Of a stretch of 14,792 bases of DNA, positions 1-6,505 are shown piece by piece. Below the pieces are notes generated by a model. The model saw only the letters and a list, made by a program, of their open reading frames with translations, was not told the origin of the DNA and made no database searches. A program made the translations under genes and the position numbers. This DNA is from Scatosoma sp045632265 (GTDB lineage Bacteria; Bacillota; Clostridia; Christensenellales; Borkfalkiaceae): the NCBI GenBank assembly GCA_045632265.1, contig JAZQWG010000013.1, positions 1 through 14,792 on the forward strand, in the 5' to 3' direction. Every line of letters begins with the position of its first letter. The stretch's first letter is position 1.

Positions 1-16
1 TTTTTTCAAAAGGTAC

Positions 17-45
17 TTGATTTTTATGATTAAATATTGTATAAT
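17..45 (+). promoter_or_regulatory. Sigma-A type promoter of the decarboxylase operon
   Basis: TTGATT at 17-22 and a perfect TATAAT at 40-45 are separated by 17 bases. A start of transcription near 52 is inferred, giving an untranslated leader of about 60 bases before the ATG at 111. The distance and the perfect -10 box make this a convincing housekeeping promoter. It also argues against translation starting at the GTG at 54, which would sit at the very 5' end of the message. Confidence 0.8.
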
Positions 46-100
46 GAATATAAGTGGTAATTTGGCGAAAAATGGAAAATAAATTCGCTGATACACTCGA

Positions 101-105
101 AGGAG
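101..105 (+). promoter_or_regulatory. Ribosome binding site that fixes the start of the first carboxyltransferase
   Basis: AGGAG lies 5 bases before the ATG at 111. The upstream in-frame candidates, GTG at 54 and ATG at 72, have no comparable site, and the 54 start would fall at the predicted transcription start. Confidence 0.75.
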
Positions 106-110
106 ACGTT

Positions 111-1478
111 ATGGAAAAAATAAAATTACTCCAAGAAAGAAAGGCGAAAGTTGCGCTTTGCGGCAAGGAAATCCGTGAAGACATTAAGGCGATTTTCGAC
201 GAAGAAAGTTTTGTGGAAACGGCTGCGTTCAGCTTTTCTAAAAACGTTTTTTACGGAGAAGAGGAAGCAGGCGAAGGGGTTATCACCGGTTTCGCTACGA
301 TGGACGGCTATCCTTTTTACGTGGTAGCTCAAAACTTTAAGGCGTTTGACGGCGGTATTTCCAAGGCAAATTGCGATAAAATTGCAAACTGCTTGGATGC
401 AGCTGAAAAGAACAACACTCCCGTGGTTTATTTATTGAATACGCGCGGTGTACAAGTAGGCGAAGGCGTGACGGTGTTGGAAGGGCTTGCGAAGTTGCTT
501 CTTCGCTCCACGCAATTAAAAGGCGTAGTTCCTCAATACGTTATCGTTGACGGCGAAGTTTACGGTTCGGCGGCGATGATTGCAGCTGTTGCGGATTTCA
601 CCTTCTTCATTGATAAGAAGAGTGTGCTTTCCATCAATAGCCCGTTCGTTTTGTCGGCAAAAGCTGGCAAAAACTTGCCTAAAGAAGAAGTAGGCGGCGT
701 AAAAGCGCTTAATAAAACGGGTATCCCTGCGTTCACGGTTGCTGATTTGGAAAAGGCTCGTGAAATCATCGTTCAAATTAGTGAATTGATTTCGATGCCT
801 TGCATTGACGCGGAACTTAACGCATGTATTCCTGCTTTGAACGAAGCGGCTACGGCGGCGAACGTAATTTCGGCGATTGAAAACCCGATTGAAGTTTGGG
901 CGTCTTGCGAAGAAGACGTAAAAACTGTGCTTGGTCGTGTAGGCGGCATTGCGATTGCGGCAGTCGTATTTGACGGCGGTGAAACGGGTGTAGAACTTTC
1001 CGCTGATAAGCTTGCAAAAATTCGTGGTTTTGCGGAATTTGCTTGTTGCTATGGCTTGCCTTTCGTCACGTTTACCGACGTTAAAGGTATTTGCCCTTGC
1101 ATGTGCGCAAACAACAGCCGTGTTATGAAAGAAGCTGCTGAATATTTGGATATTCTCGATACGATTGATACGGCGAAAGTTGCCGTTGTTTACAAAAAGG
1201 CAATCGGTCTTGGTTATTCGCTCTTTGCGGCTAAATCGGTTGGGTTTGATTACACGTGTGCATTTGCAAACGCGCAAATCTCGCTCTTTGATAGCGTACA
1301 AGGCGCTGCGATCGAGTTCAAGGACACGAAAGCTGATGCAAGCGCATTGCAAGCAAGATACGCTGATGAAAATGCAGATCCTATCCATGCGGCAAAAGAA
1401 GGGTATATCGATGCGATTATCGAACCGCAATTCGTGAAACAATATTTGATTTCCGCATTGCAAATGCTTGCGAAATAA
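111..1478 (+). CDS. Divergent acyl-CoA carboxyltransferase (MmdA / PccB / transcarboxylase 12S-like subunit)
   Basis: This protein of 455 residues belongs to the crotonase-fold carboxyltransferase family, which moves CO2 between biotin and an acyl-CoA. It is shorter than typical MmdA/PccB proteins of about 510 residues. The N-terminal half keeps the family layout (a GVITGFATMDG segment, VAQNFKAFDGGISK, EEVGG). The C-terminal half keeps SADKLAKIRGFAEFACCYGLPF followed by TFTDVKGICP, and a KKAIGLGY segment near residues 362-369. The usual SGGAR-IQEG motif is replaced by NTRGVQVGEG (from residue 110), and the GPCAGGA-type motif by DGEVYGSAA (147-155), so substrate and activity are uncertain. It is the first gene of a sodium-pump decarboxylase operon, 11 bases before the OadG-like gene. 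Start ATG 111 was chosen for its AGGAG site. The substrate may be acetyl-, propionyl-, methylmalonyl- or glutaconyl-CoA; the sequence does not decide. Confidence 0.8.
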   Translation: MEKIKLLQERKAKVALCGKEIREDIKAIFDEESFVETAAFSFSKNVFYGEEEAGEGVITGFATMDGYPFYVVAQNFKAFDGGISKANCDKIANCLDAAEKNNTPVVYLLNTRGVQVGEGVTVLEGLAKLLLRSTQLKGVVPQYVIVDGEVYGSAAMIAAVADFTFFIDKKSVLSINSPFVLSAKAGKNLPKEEVGGVKALNKTGIPAFTVADLEKAREIIVQISELISMPCIDAELNACIPALNEAATAANVISAIENPIEVWASCEEDVKTVLGRVGGIAIAAVVFDGGETGVELSADKLAKIRGFAEFACCYGLPFVTFTDVKGICPCMCANNSRVMKEAAEYLDILDTIDTAKVAVVYKKAIGLGYSLFAAKSVGFDYTCAFANAQISLFDSVQGAAIEFKDTKADASALQARYADENADPIHAAKEGYIDAIIEPQFVKQYLISALQMLAK

Positions 1479-1489
1479 GGGAGGCGGCA

Positions 1490-1855
1490 ATGTTATATAA
1501 TCTTTTAGCAGTCACCGCTGAAAATGCGGCGAAGGGCTATCCGAAGAAGATTCCAATCGGCGAAGCTGCGTTGTACGCATTGCTTGGCTTTATGGTGGTA
1601 TTCGTAGGGATTGCGCTCTTGATTTTAATCGTTTGGGCGGTTGGCAAAATTATTGCGAAAGTCAACTTGAAACAAGCGCAAGCGAAAGAGGTTAAAGTGG
1701 AAAAAGCGGAAGCCCCGCAACCGACGAGCGCACCGATAGATAGCGACGAAATTTCCGAAGAAACTGTTGCGGCAATCACCGCGGCGATTATGGCGTATTA
1801 TCAAAACGAACAACCGAAATGCGAATTTACGGTGAAAAGAATTAAGAAAGCGTAA
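1490..1855 (+). CDS. oadG: OadG-family small membrane subunit of a Na+-translocating decarboxylase (gamma/delta)
   Basis: This 121-residue protein has one strong transmembrane helix at about residues 27-52. A charged Lys/Glu/Ala/Pro linker follows, and then a short C-terminal segment (EETVAAITAAIMAYY, then FTVKRIKKA) of the kind seen in OadG/MmdD subunits of biotin-dependent sodium pumps. In characterised pumps this subunit ties the carboxyltransferase and biotin carrier to the membrane beta subunit. AGGGAGG at 1478-1484 precedes the ATG, and the gene follows the carboxyltransferase by 11 bases and precedes the biotin carrier by 12. The family is poorly conserved in sequence, so the call rests on topology, the C-terminal pattern and context together. 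Confidence 0.85.
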   Translation: MLYNLLAVTAENAAKGYPKKIPIGEAALYALLGFMVVFVGIALLILIVWAVGKIIAKVNLKQAQAKEVKVEKAEAPQPTSAPIDSDEISEETVAAITAAIMAYYQNEQPKCEFTVKRIKKA

Positions 1856-1867
1856 GGAGAAAGAAAA

Positions 1868-2236
1868 ATGCGTAAATTTATTATTACTTTGAATGGAAAA
1901 ACTTATGAAGCGGAAGTAGAAGAAGTAGGCGTAGGTGCAGCTACGACGCCCGTTGTGACGTCTGTACAAGCGGCTCCCGTAAGCGCGCCCGCTACTCCCG
2001 TTGCTAAAAAAGCAGTTGTGGCAAACGGCGAAAAGGTACTTTCTCCTTTCCCCGGTCTTATTAAAAACTTGCTTGTAGCTGAAGGCGCAAGCGTTAAGAA
2101 AGATCAACCCATTCTCGTGTTGGAAGCAATGAAGATGGACAACGATATCACCGCACCTTGCGACGGTGTTGTTTCCTTCCAAGTTGCAAAAGGTGCTAAC
2201 GTAGAATCGGACGCAGTTCTTGCAGTTATCGGCTAA
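1868..2236 (+). CDS. Biotin carrier protein of the sodium-pump decarboxylase
   Basis: This 122-residue protein has a short N-terminal beta segment, an Ala/Pro/Val/Thr-rich flexible linker at about residues 22-48, and a biotinyl domain from residue 55 to the end. The biotinylation site EAMKM is at 86-90, so Lys89 should carry biotin. It matches the free-standing carriers MmdC/GcdC and the 1.3S subunit of transcarboxylase. The swinging biotin would take CO2 from one of the two carboxyltransferases and deliver it to OadB for Na+-coupled decarboxylation, or pass it to the other carboxyltransferase. AAGGAGA at 1854-1860 overlaps the preceding stop codon region and gives a clear start. No biotin carboxylase domain is present here or elsewhere in the window, which fits a decarboxylase or transcarboxylase rather than an ATP-driven carboxylase. 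Confidence 0.93.
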   Translation: MRKFIITLNGKTYEAEVEEVGVGAATTPVVTSVQAAPVSAPATPVAKKAVVANGEKVLSPFPGLIKNLLVAEGASVKKDQPILVLEAMKMDNDITAPCDGVVSFQVAKGANVESDAVLAVIG

Positions 2237-2261
2237 TAATAGAATAGGGAGTTTCTATTAT
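2236..2261 (+). promoter_or_regulatory. Possible hairpin presenting the oadB Shine-Dalgarno in its loop
   Basis: ATAATAGAA (2236-2244) is perfectly complementary to TTCTATTAT (2253-2261), with an 8-base loop that contains the GGGAG ribosome binding site (2247-2251). The right arm covers the first two bases of the oadB ATG, and the left arm begins at the last base of the biotin carrier stop codon. With one G-C pair among nine the stem is weak. It could couple oadB translation to ribosomes leaving the upstream gene; that role is inference. Confidence 0.4.
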
Positions 2262-3447
2262 GTTAAATAATTTGCTTATAAATATCAGCGATATGTTCAT
2301 GAGTTTATGGGAATCGCTGGGGTTGACGAAAGGTAGCTGGGAAAACTACGTCATGATACTCATTTCCTTTGTTTTGATGTATCTTGCGATAGTTAAAAAG
2401 TTTGAGCCGCTTCTTTTGTTGCCGATTGCTTTTGGTATGTTTATTATCAACTTACCTGGCGCACACGACGTTGTATGGGGTATCCAAGGCGAAGGGGTGG
2501 CCTACGACGACGTGCAGAATAAAGGTTTGCTTTGGTATTTATTCTATGGTGTTGATAAAGTTATCTATCCGCCACTCATCTTCCTTGGAATCGGCGCAAT
2601 GACCGATTTTGGTCCGTTGATTTCCAACCCCAAGAGCATGATACTTGGCGCAGCGGCCCAACTTGGCGTATTCTTGACGTTGATCGGCGCAGTAGTGCTT
2701 GGTTTTGACCTTGCGGCATCTTGTTCGATTGCAATTATCGGCGGTGCGGACGGTCCTACGGCTATATACTTGACGCAAATCATGTCGTCATATACCAACG
2801 AAGAATTGTTGTCGGCAATCGCCGTTGCGGCATATTCGTATATGGCGTTGATTCCTATTATTCAAAAGCCGCTCATGCGTTTAATTGTTCCTAAAAAGGA
2901 ACGTACGATTAAAATGAAGCCGCTTCGTACGGTTAGCAAAGTTGAAAAAATCATATTCCCGATTTTGGTTACGCTCGTCGTAGGGATTTTGCTTCCCGAT
3001 GCAGTGCCTTTGCTTGGTATGTTGATGCTTGGTAATCTCTTGAAAGAAAGCGGTGTTTGCGACAGACTTTCTTCGCAAGCGCAAAACGGGCTTATGAATA
3101 CGGTCACCATCTTCCTTGGTGTTTCCGTTGGTTGTAAAGCGTACGGCGCAACATTCTTGCAATTGCAAACGTTGATGATTATCGGTCTTGGCTTGGTTGC
3201 GTTCAGCTGCGGTACAATCGGCGGTTTGTTGGTTGGTAGATTGATGTGCAAACTTTCGGGCGGTAAAATCAATCCGCTTATCGGTAGTGCGGGCGTTTCA
3301 GCTGTGCCTATGGCGGCGCGTATTTCTGAAGACGTTGGACGGGAATCCGATCCAAGCAACCATTTGCTCATGCACGCAATGGGTCCCAACGTGGCGGGCG
3401 TTATCGGCTCGGCAATCGCTGCGGGCTTCTTGATTGCTATCATTTAA
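2260..3447 (+). CDS. oadB: Na+-translocating decarboxylase beta subunit
   Basis: This polytopic membrane protein of 395 residues decarboxylates carboxybiotin and exports Na+. The family hallmarks are all present: GIGAMTDFGPLI (110-121), IIGGADGPTAIY (159-170), GNLLKESGV (258-266), INPLIGSAGVSAVPMAAR (337-354) and NHLLMHAMGPNVAGVIGSA (367-385). Asp164 corresponds to Asp203 of Klebsiella OadB, and Asn338, Gly342, Ser347 and Arg354 correspond to its Asn373, Gly377, Ser382 and Arg389. These are residues reported to matter for Na+ and proton transfer, and all are conserved, so an active pump is expected. The N-terminal 30 residues look amphipathic rather than like a cleaved signal. The gene sits between the biotin carrier and oadA in the operon. 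GGGAG at 2247-2251 supports the ATG at 2260. Confidence 0.96.
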   Translation: MLNNLLINISDMFMSLWESLGLTKGSWENYVMILISFVLMYLAIVKKFEPLLLLPIAFGMFIINLPGAHDVVWGIQGEGVAYDDVQNKGLLWYLFYGVDKVIYPPLIFLGIGAMTDFGPLISNPKSMILGAAAQLGVFLTLIGAVVLGFDLAASCSIAIIGGADGPTAIYLTQIMSSYTNEELLSAIAVAAYSYMALIPIIQKPLMRLIVPKKERTIKMKPLRTVSKVEKIIFPILVTLVVGILLPDAVPLLGMLMLGNLLKESGVCDRLSSQAQNGLMNTVTIFLGVSVGCKAYGATFLQLQTLMIIGLGLVAFSCGTIGGLLVGRLMCKLSGGKINPLIGSAGVSAVPMAARISEDVGRESDPSNHLLMHAMGPNVAGVIGSAIAAGFLIAII

Positions 3448-3462
3448 TCATCGTGAGGTAAA

Positions 3463-4902
3463 ATGATTATGGAATTTAATTTTGAAAAGAAAAAAATAAT
3501 GCTTACGGAAACGATTTTGCGTGACGCACACCAGTCGCAAGCAGCGACGCGTATGCGTATCGACGAAATGTTGCCCGTACTTGAACAACTTGACGATATC
3601 GGCTATTATTCCATTGAAGCGTGGGGCGGTGCTACGTTTGACTCGTGTCTTCGTTTCTTGAACGAAGATCCTTGGGAACGTTTGCGTACGTTAAAATCCC
3701 ACTTAAAAACGCCTATCCAAATGCTTTTGCGTGGTCAAAACTTGCTTGGTTATCGCCATTACGCCGACGACGTAGTTGAAAAATTCGTTGCGAAATCGGT
3801 TGAAAACGGTGTAGGTGTTGTACGTGTATTTGATGCGCTTAACGATCCGAGAAACCTTGAGGTTTCCATGAAAGCCATCAAAAAATACGGCGGCATTTGT
3901 GAAGCAACCATTTGCTATACGAGTGCGGTCGTTGACGGTAAAGAAATTTTCACCGACGAATACTTTGTAAAACTTGCAAAACAATTAGAAGAAATGGGTG
4001 CTGACAATATCTGTTTGAAAGATATGGCAAACTTGCTTCTTCCCTTGAGAGCGTACGAGCTTGTTAAGGCTTTGAAAGCTGCGTTGAAACCTACCACAAA
4101 ATTGCACTTGCACACGCACAATACGACGGGTACGGGCGACATGATGTACCTTATGGCGATTATGGCGGGCGTTGACATCGTAGATACGGCACTTTCGCCT
4201 CTTGGCAACGGTACGTCGCAACCCGCAACCGAACCGCTTGTTGCAACGCTTAAAGATACGCCTTACGATACGGGCATTGATATCAATAAATTGTTGCCTA
4301 TCGTAAAACACTTCAAGACGGTTGAAAAACGCTTGAAAGACGATAAGATTTTGAGTGAAAAATCCAAAGGTATTGACGTTAATACGCTTTTGTACCAAGT
4401 TCCTGGCGGTATGCTTTCCAACCTTATCAATCAGCTTGAAAAAGCGGGCAAAATTGATAAATTGACCGAATGTTTGGCGGAAGTTCCCAACGTAAGAAAG
4501 GACTGCGGTTATCCTCCGCTTGTTACACCTTCGTCGCAAATCGTTGGTACGCAAGCCGTTATGAATATCGTAATGAACGAAAGATATAAAATGGTCACGA
4601 AGGAAACGAAGGACTTGTTTGCAGGTAAATATGGCAGCCTTCCTATGCCTATCGATGAACAAATCGCAAAGAAAGTGCTTGCAGGCGCTGAAAGAATTAC
4701 TTGCCGTCCCGCTGACCTTCTTGAACCCGAATATGAACAAATTAAACAAAACCTTATCAATCTTGGCTATTATGAAAAAGAAGAAGACGTGCTTTCCTAT
4801 GCAGTCTTTGAACAAGTTGCTGAAAACTTCTTCAAATGGCGTGATGCACAAAAGAAGGGCGTAGATAAGGATTTGGCAAAATCGGGCGTATATCCCGTTT
4901 AA
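3463..4902 (+). CDS. oadA: Oxaloacetate decarboxylase alpha / transcarboxylase 5S-type carboxyltransferase
   Basis: This 479-residue protein is a metal-dependent TIM-barrel carboxyltransferase (HMGL-like domain, about residues 12-275) followed by the conserved carboxylase domain (about 295-470). It moves CO2 from oxaloacetate to biotin, leaving pyruvate. Visible motifs are TETILRDAHQS with Asp21 as metal ligand, YSIEAWGGATFD, LLRGQNLLGY, ICLKDMA with Lys186 as the expected carboxylated lysine, LHTHNTTG with His217 and His219, and GTSQPATEP. There is no C-terminal biotinyl domain, so it must use the separate carrier encoded at 1868. That is the layout of the transcarboxylase 5S subunit rather than of fused Klebsiella OadA. 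GAGG at 3455-3458 could serve either the ATG at 3463 (4 bases away) or that at 3469 (10 bases away), so the first two residues are uncertain. It is the last gene of the operon. Confidence 0.93.
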   Translation: MIMEFNFEKKKIMLTETILRDAHQSQAATRMRIDEMLPVLEQLDDIGYYSIEAWGGATFDSCLRFLNEDPWERLRTLKSHLKTPIQMLLRGQNLLGYRHYADDVVEKFVAKSVENGVGVVRVFDALNDPRNLEVSMKAIKKYGGICEATICYTSAVVDGKEIFTDEYFVKLAKQLEEMGADNICLKDMANLLLPLRAYELVKALKAALKPTTKLHLHTHNTTGTGDMMYLMAIMAGVDIVDTALSPLGNGTSQPATEPLVATLKDTPYDTGIDINKLLPIVKHFKTVEKRLKDDKILSEKSKGIDVNTLLYQVPGGMLSNLINQLEKAGKIDKLTECLAEVPNVRKDCGYPPLVTPSSQIVGTQAVMNIVMNERYKMVTKETKDLFAGKYGSLPMPIDEQIAKKVLAGAERITCRPADLLEPEYEQIKQNLINLGYYEKEEDVLSYAVFEQVAENFFKWRDAQKKGVDKDLAKSGVYPV

Positions 4903-4910
4903 CAAAAAAA

Positions 4911-4927
4911 ACGGATAGATTATCCGT
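4911..4927 (-). terminator. Small hairpin with a T run on the minus strand
   Basis: ACGGATA (4911-4917) and TATCCGT (4921-4927) form a perfect 7-bp stem with a 3-base loop. Seven A residues at 4904-4910 flank it on the left, so read on the minus strand it is a stem followed by a T run, the form of an intrinsic terminator. No minus-strand gene is visible to its right, so it would serve an antisense or small transcript from the intergenic region, or none. Confidence 0.4.
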
Positions 4928-5112
4928 GAAACAATTTATGTGAAACAAGAGCAACCGAGCCGTCAAAAAGCGTTCGGTTGCTCTTTACAAAAACACGATT
5001 ATAAAATTATCGTTGTGAAACAAAAAACGTGAAACACGATTTTACTTTTTTGGTTTTGGTGGCGAATTTTTTCTTAAAATAAAAACAATCGTGAAACAAT
5101 TTATGTGAAACA
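4925..5112. repeat. Three head-to-tail pairs of the octamer GTGAAACA
   Basis: GTGAAACA occurs at 4926-4933 and 4940-4947 (pair 1), 5015-5022 and 5029-5036 (pair 2), and 5091-5098 and 5105-5112 (pair 3). Within every pair the step is exactly 14 bases. The 6-base spacer is ATTTAT in pairs 1 and 3 and AAAAAC in pair 2. Pairs 1 and 3, including the preceding C, are identical over 23 bases and lie 165 bases apart. In each pair one copy is preceded by C and the other by T. All six copies face the same way, and no inverted copy (TGTTTCAC) appears on the plus strand of this region. Function is unknown; a protein-binding array or a repeated RNA motif are both possible. Confidence 0.75.
4947..4986 (+). 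terminator. Intrinsic terminator of the decarboxylase operon
   Basis: AAGAGCAACCGA (4947-4958) pairs perfectly over 12 bp with TCGGTTGCTCTT (4974-4985) across a 15-base loop. It lies 45 bases after the oadA stop. The T tract after the GC-rich part of the stem is short (TTT, then AC), so termination may be incomplete. It overlaps the last base of repeat pair 1. Confidence 0.7.
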
Positions 5113-5170
5113 TTTTTAATAGTATTTTTATGCGGGGAAATATCCGAGTGTAAAAATAGGGGAAATTAGC
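4987..5170. other. AT-rich non-coding leader before the flavoprotein gene
   Basis: This part of the 268-base gap contains repeat pairs 2 and 3 and a weak imperfect inverted repeat at 4995-5013. I found no convincing promoter for the downstream gene: TAAAAT at 5075-5080 and TAGTAT at 5120-5125 are possible -10 boxes without good -35 partners. On the minus strand TTTACA (5149-5154) and CATAAA (5127-5132), 16 bases apart, form a fair promoter candidate. No open reading frame here looks real. Confidence 0.4.
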
Positions 5171-6421
5171 TTGAAAAAGATTATTGTTGTCGGCGGTGGC
5201 GCGGCGGGATTGATGGCGGCTTATGCGGCTGCTGTAAATGGGCACGACGTCACGCTGATTGAGAAAAATGAAAAATTAGGCAAAAAGATTTACATTACGG
5301 GGAAAGGGCGTTGCAATTTTACCAACGACAGTTCGCCCGATGATTTTTTGCAAAACGTTGTACGTGGGGAAAAGTTTTTACGAGGGGTATTGTACGCATT
5401 TCCCCCTCAAAAAACGATTGATTTCTTTGAAAACAACGGGTTATCCGTCAAAATCGAGCGAGGAAACCGTGTTTTTCCTTCGTCCGACCATGCAAGCGAT
5501 GTGACGAAAACGCTCGAAAAAGCGTGTAAATATGCAGGTGTAAACGTACATTTGAACGAAAAAGTCGAAAAAATCGTCGTTGAAGGCGGTACTATGTCTG
5601 ACATAATACCTATGTCACGCATAGTAGAGGTCTGTACTGATAAGGAAAAATATCCTTGTGACTACGCCATTATTGCGACGGGCGGTGTAAGTTATCCTTC
5701 CACGGGTTCTACGGGGGACGGGTATATCTTTGCGCGCAGTGTTGGACATAGCGTGACGGATATAAAAAGTGCGCTTTGCGGGATAAATTTGCAGGGTGAC
5801 GATTATAAAAATTTGCAAGGTTTAGCCCTTAAAAACGTAGGAATTTCAGTCAAAAACGGCGAAAAAACGGTGTTTTCCGATTTTGGCGAGGCGTTATTTA
5901 CGCATTTTGGCTTGTCGGGGCCTATCGTTTTGTCGGCATCGTCCGTCATCAATCGTTTGCCCTTAAATTGCTTGACGATTTTGCTCGATTTGAAGCCTGC
6001 TTTGGACGAACAAACGCTTGATAAACGTATTTTGCGTGATTTTGAGAAGTATAAAAACAAGCAAATCGTCAATGCGCTTTGCGAATTATTGCCCCAAAAA
6101 CTCATTTCTTTCGTATTAAAGAAGTGTGCGATTGCCGAAACGAAAAACGTCAACGTGCTTACCAAAGAAGAAAGGGTGCGTCTTGTAAAGGTAATAAAGG
6201 GGCTTCCTTTGAAGATTCAAAGCTTGCGTGGAATTGAAGAAGCAATCATCACAAGCGGTGGCGTTTCCCTGTCGGAAATTAATCCCAAAACGATGGAAAG
6301 TAAGTTTGTTAGCGGATTAAAATTTTGCGGCGAAGTGCTCGACGTGGATGCATTTACGGGCGGGTTTAACATGCAAATTGCATTTTCCACCGGTTTTGCG
6401 GCGGGAAACAGCATAAAATAA
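5171..6421 (+). CDS. BaiN/YhiN (HI0933)-family FAD-dependent oxidoreductase
   Basis: This 416-residue soluble flavoprotein opens with a dinucleotide-binding GGGAAG motif (8-13) and Glu31 at the end of the second strand. It then has the family hallmark GKGRCNFTN (44-52), a GNRVFPSS segment (98-105), ATGGVSYPSTGSTGDGY (169-185), THFGLSGP (244-251), ITSGGVSLSEI (360-370) and the C-terminal GLKFCGEVLDVDAFTGG (382-398). Databases name relatives aminoacetone oxidase, BaiN or simply HI0933-like, and the physiological substrate of most members is unknown. The start is a TTG at 5171 preceded by AGGGGA at 5158-5163, about 8 bases upstream; no closer ATG exists. The codon use differs from the strongly biased decarboxylase operon and suggests modest expression. 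It probably has its own transcript, possibly running on into the cmk operon since no terminator follows. Confidence 0.9.
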   Translation: MKKIIVVGGGAAGLMAAYAAAVNGHDVTLIEKNEKLGKKIYITGKGRCNFTNDSSPDDFLQNVVRGEKFLRGVLYAFPPQKTIDFFENNGLSVKIERGNRVFPSSDHASDVTKTLEKACKYAGVNVHLNEKVEKIVVEGGTMSDIIPMSRIVEVCTDKEKYPCDYAIIATGGVSYPSTGSTGDGYIFARSVGHSVTDIKSALCGINLQGDDYKNLQGLALKNVGISVKNGEKTVFSDFGEALFTHFGLSGPIVLSASSVINRLPLNCLTILLDLKPALDEQTLDKRILRDFEKYKNKQIVNALCELLPQKLISFVLKKCAIAETKNVNVLTKEERVRLVKVIKGLPLKIQSLRGIEEAIITSGGVSLSEINPKTMESKFVSGLKFCGEVLDVDAFTGGFNMQIAFSTGFAAGNSIK

Positions 6422-6443
6422 CCAACTTTTTCTTGTCATAAAC

Positions 6444-6472
6444 TTGACTAAAACATAGTTTTACTATATAAT
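6444..6472 (+). promoter_or_regulatory. Sigma-A type promoter of the aroH-cmk operon
   Basis: TTGACT (6444-6449) and a perfect TATAAT (6467-6472) are 17 bases apart, giving an inferred start near 6479 and a leader of about 26 bases before the ATG at 6506. The spacer contains the inverted repeat TAAAAC-ATA-GTTTTA (6449-6463), which could be an operator. Confidence 0.85.
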
Positions 6473-6505
6473 TTATATTGACGTTTCATTCAAAGGAGAA
6501 GTGCT

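Noticed and set aside
54..110. Upstream GTG (54) or ATG (72) start for the first carboxyltransferase
   Set aside because: The promoter -10 box is at 40-45, so the GTG would lie at the transcription start, and neither codon has a ribosome binding site. ATG 111 has AGGAG at the right distance and gives the family-typical N terminus.
516..1490. Minus-strand open frame of 324 codons opposite the first carboxyltransferase
   Set aside because: It is a shadow of a strongly codon-biased gene. The translation is rich in Arg, Asn and Phe without recognisable motifs, and the plus-strand product is clearly a known family with promoter and ribosome binding site.
3985..4905. Minus-strand open frame of 306 codons opposite oadA
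   Set aside because: Same type of shadow: no recognisable domain, and the plus-strand frame is a complete OadA.
4925..5112. GTGAAACA repeats as parS sites for ParB
   Set aside because: A parS site needs the inverted half TGTTTCAC next to GTGAAACA. Here all copies are direct repeats with a 6-base gap, so the standard palindromic site is absent. Kept only as an unexplained resemblance.
4925..5112. CRISPR array
   Set aside because: There are only three units, intervals between pairs are unequal (89 and 76 bases), each unit is itself a double octamer, and no cas gene is near.
5106..5131. TGAAAC inside the repeats as -35 elements of ECF sigma promoters
   Set aside because: At 16-17 bases downstream of the copies I see no CGTA-like -10 box, and three pairs of tandem -35 boxes would make little sense.
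5042..5245. Minus-strand open frame of 67 codons across the intergenic region and the flavoprotein start
   Set aside because: Composition is simple and AT-driven, there is no ribosome binding site, and it overlaps a real gene start.
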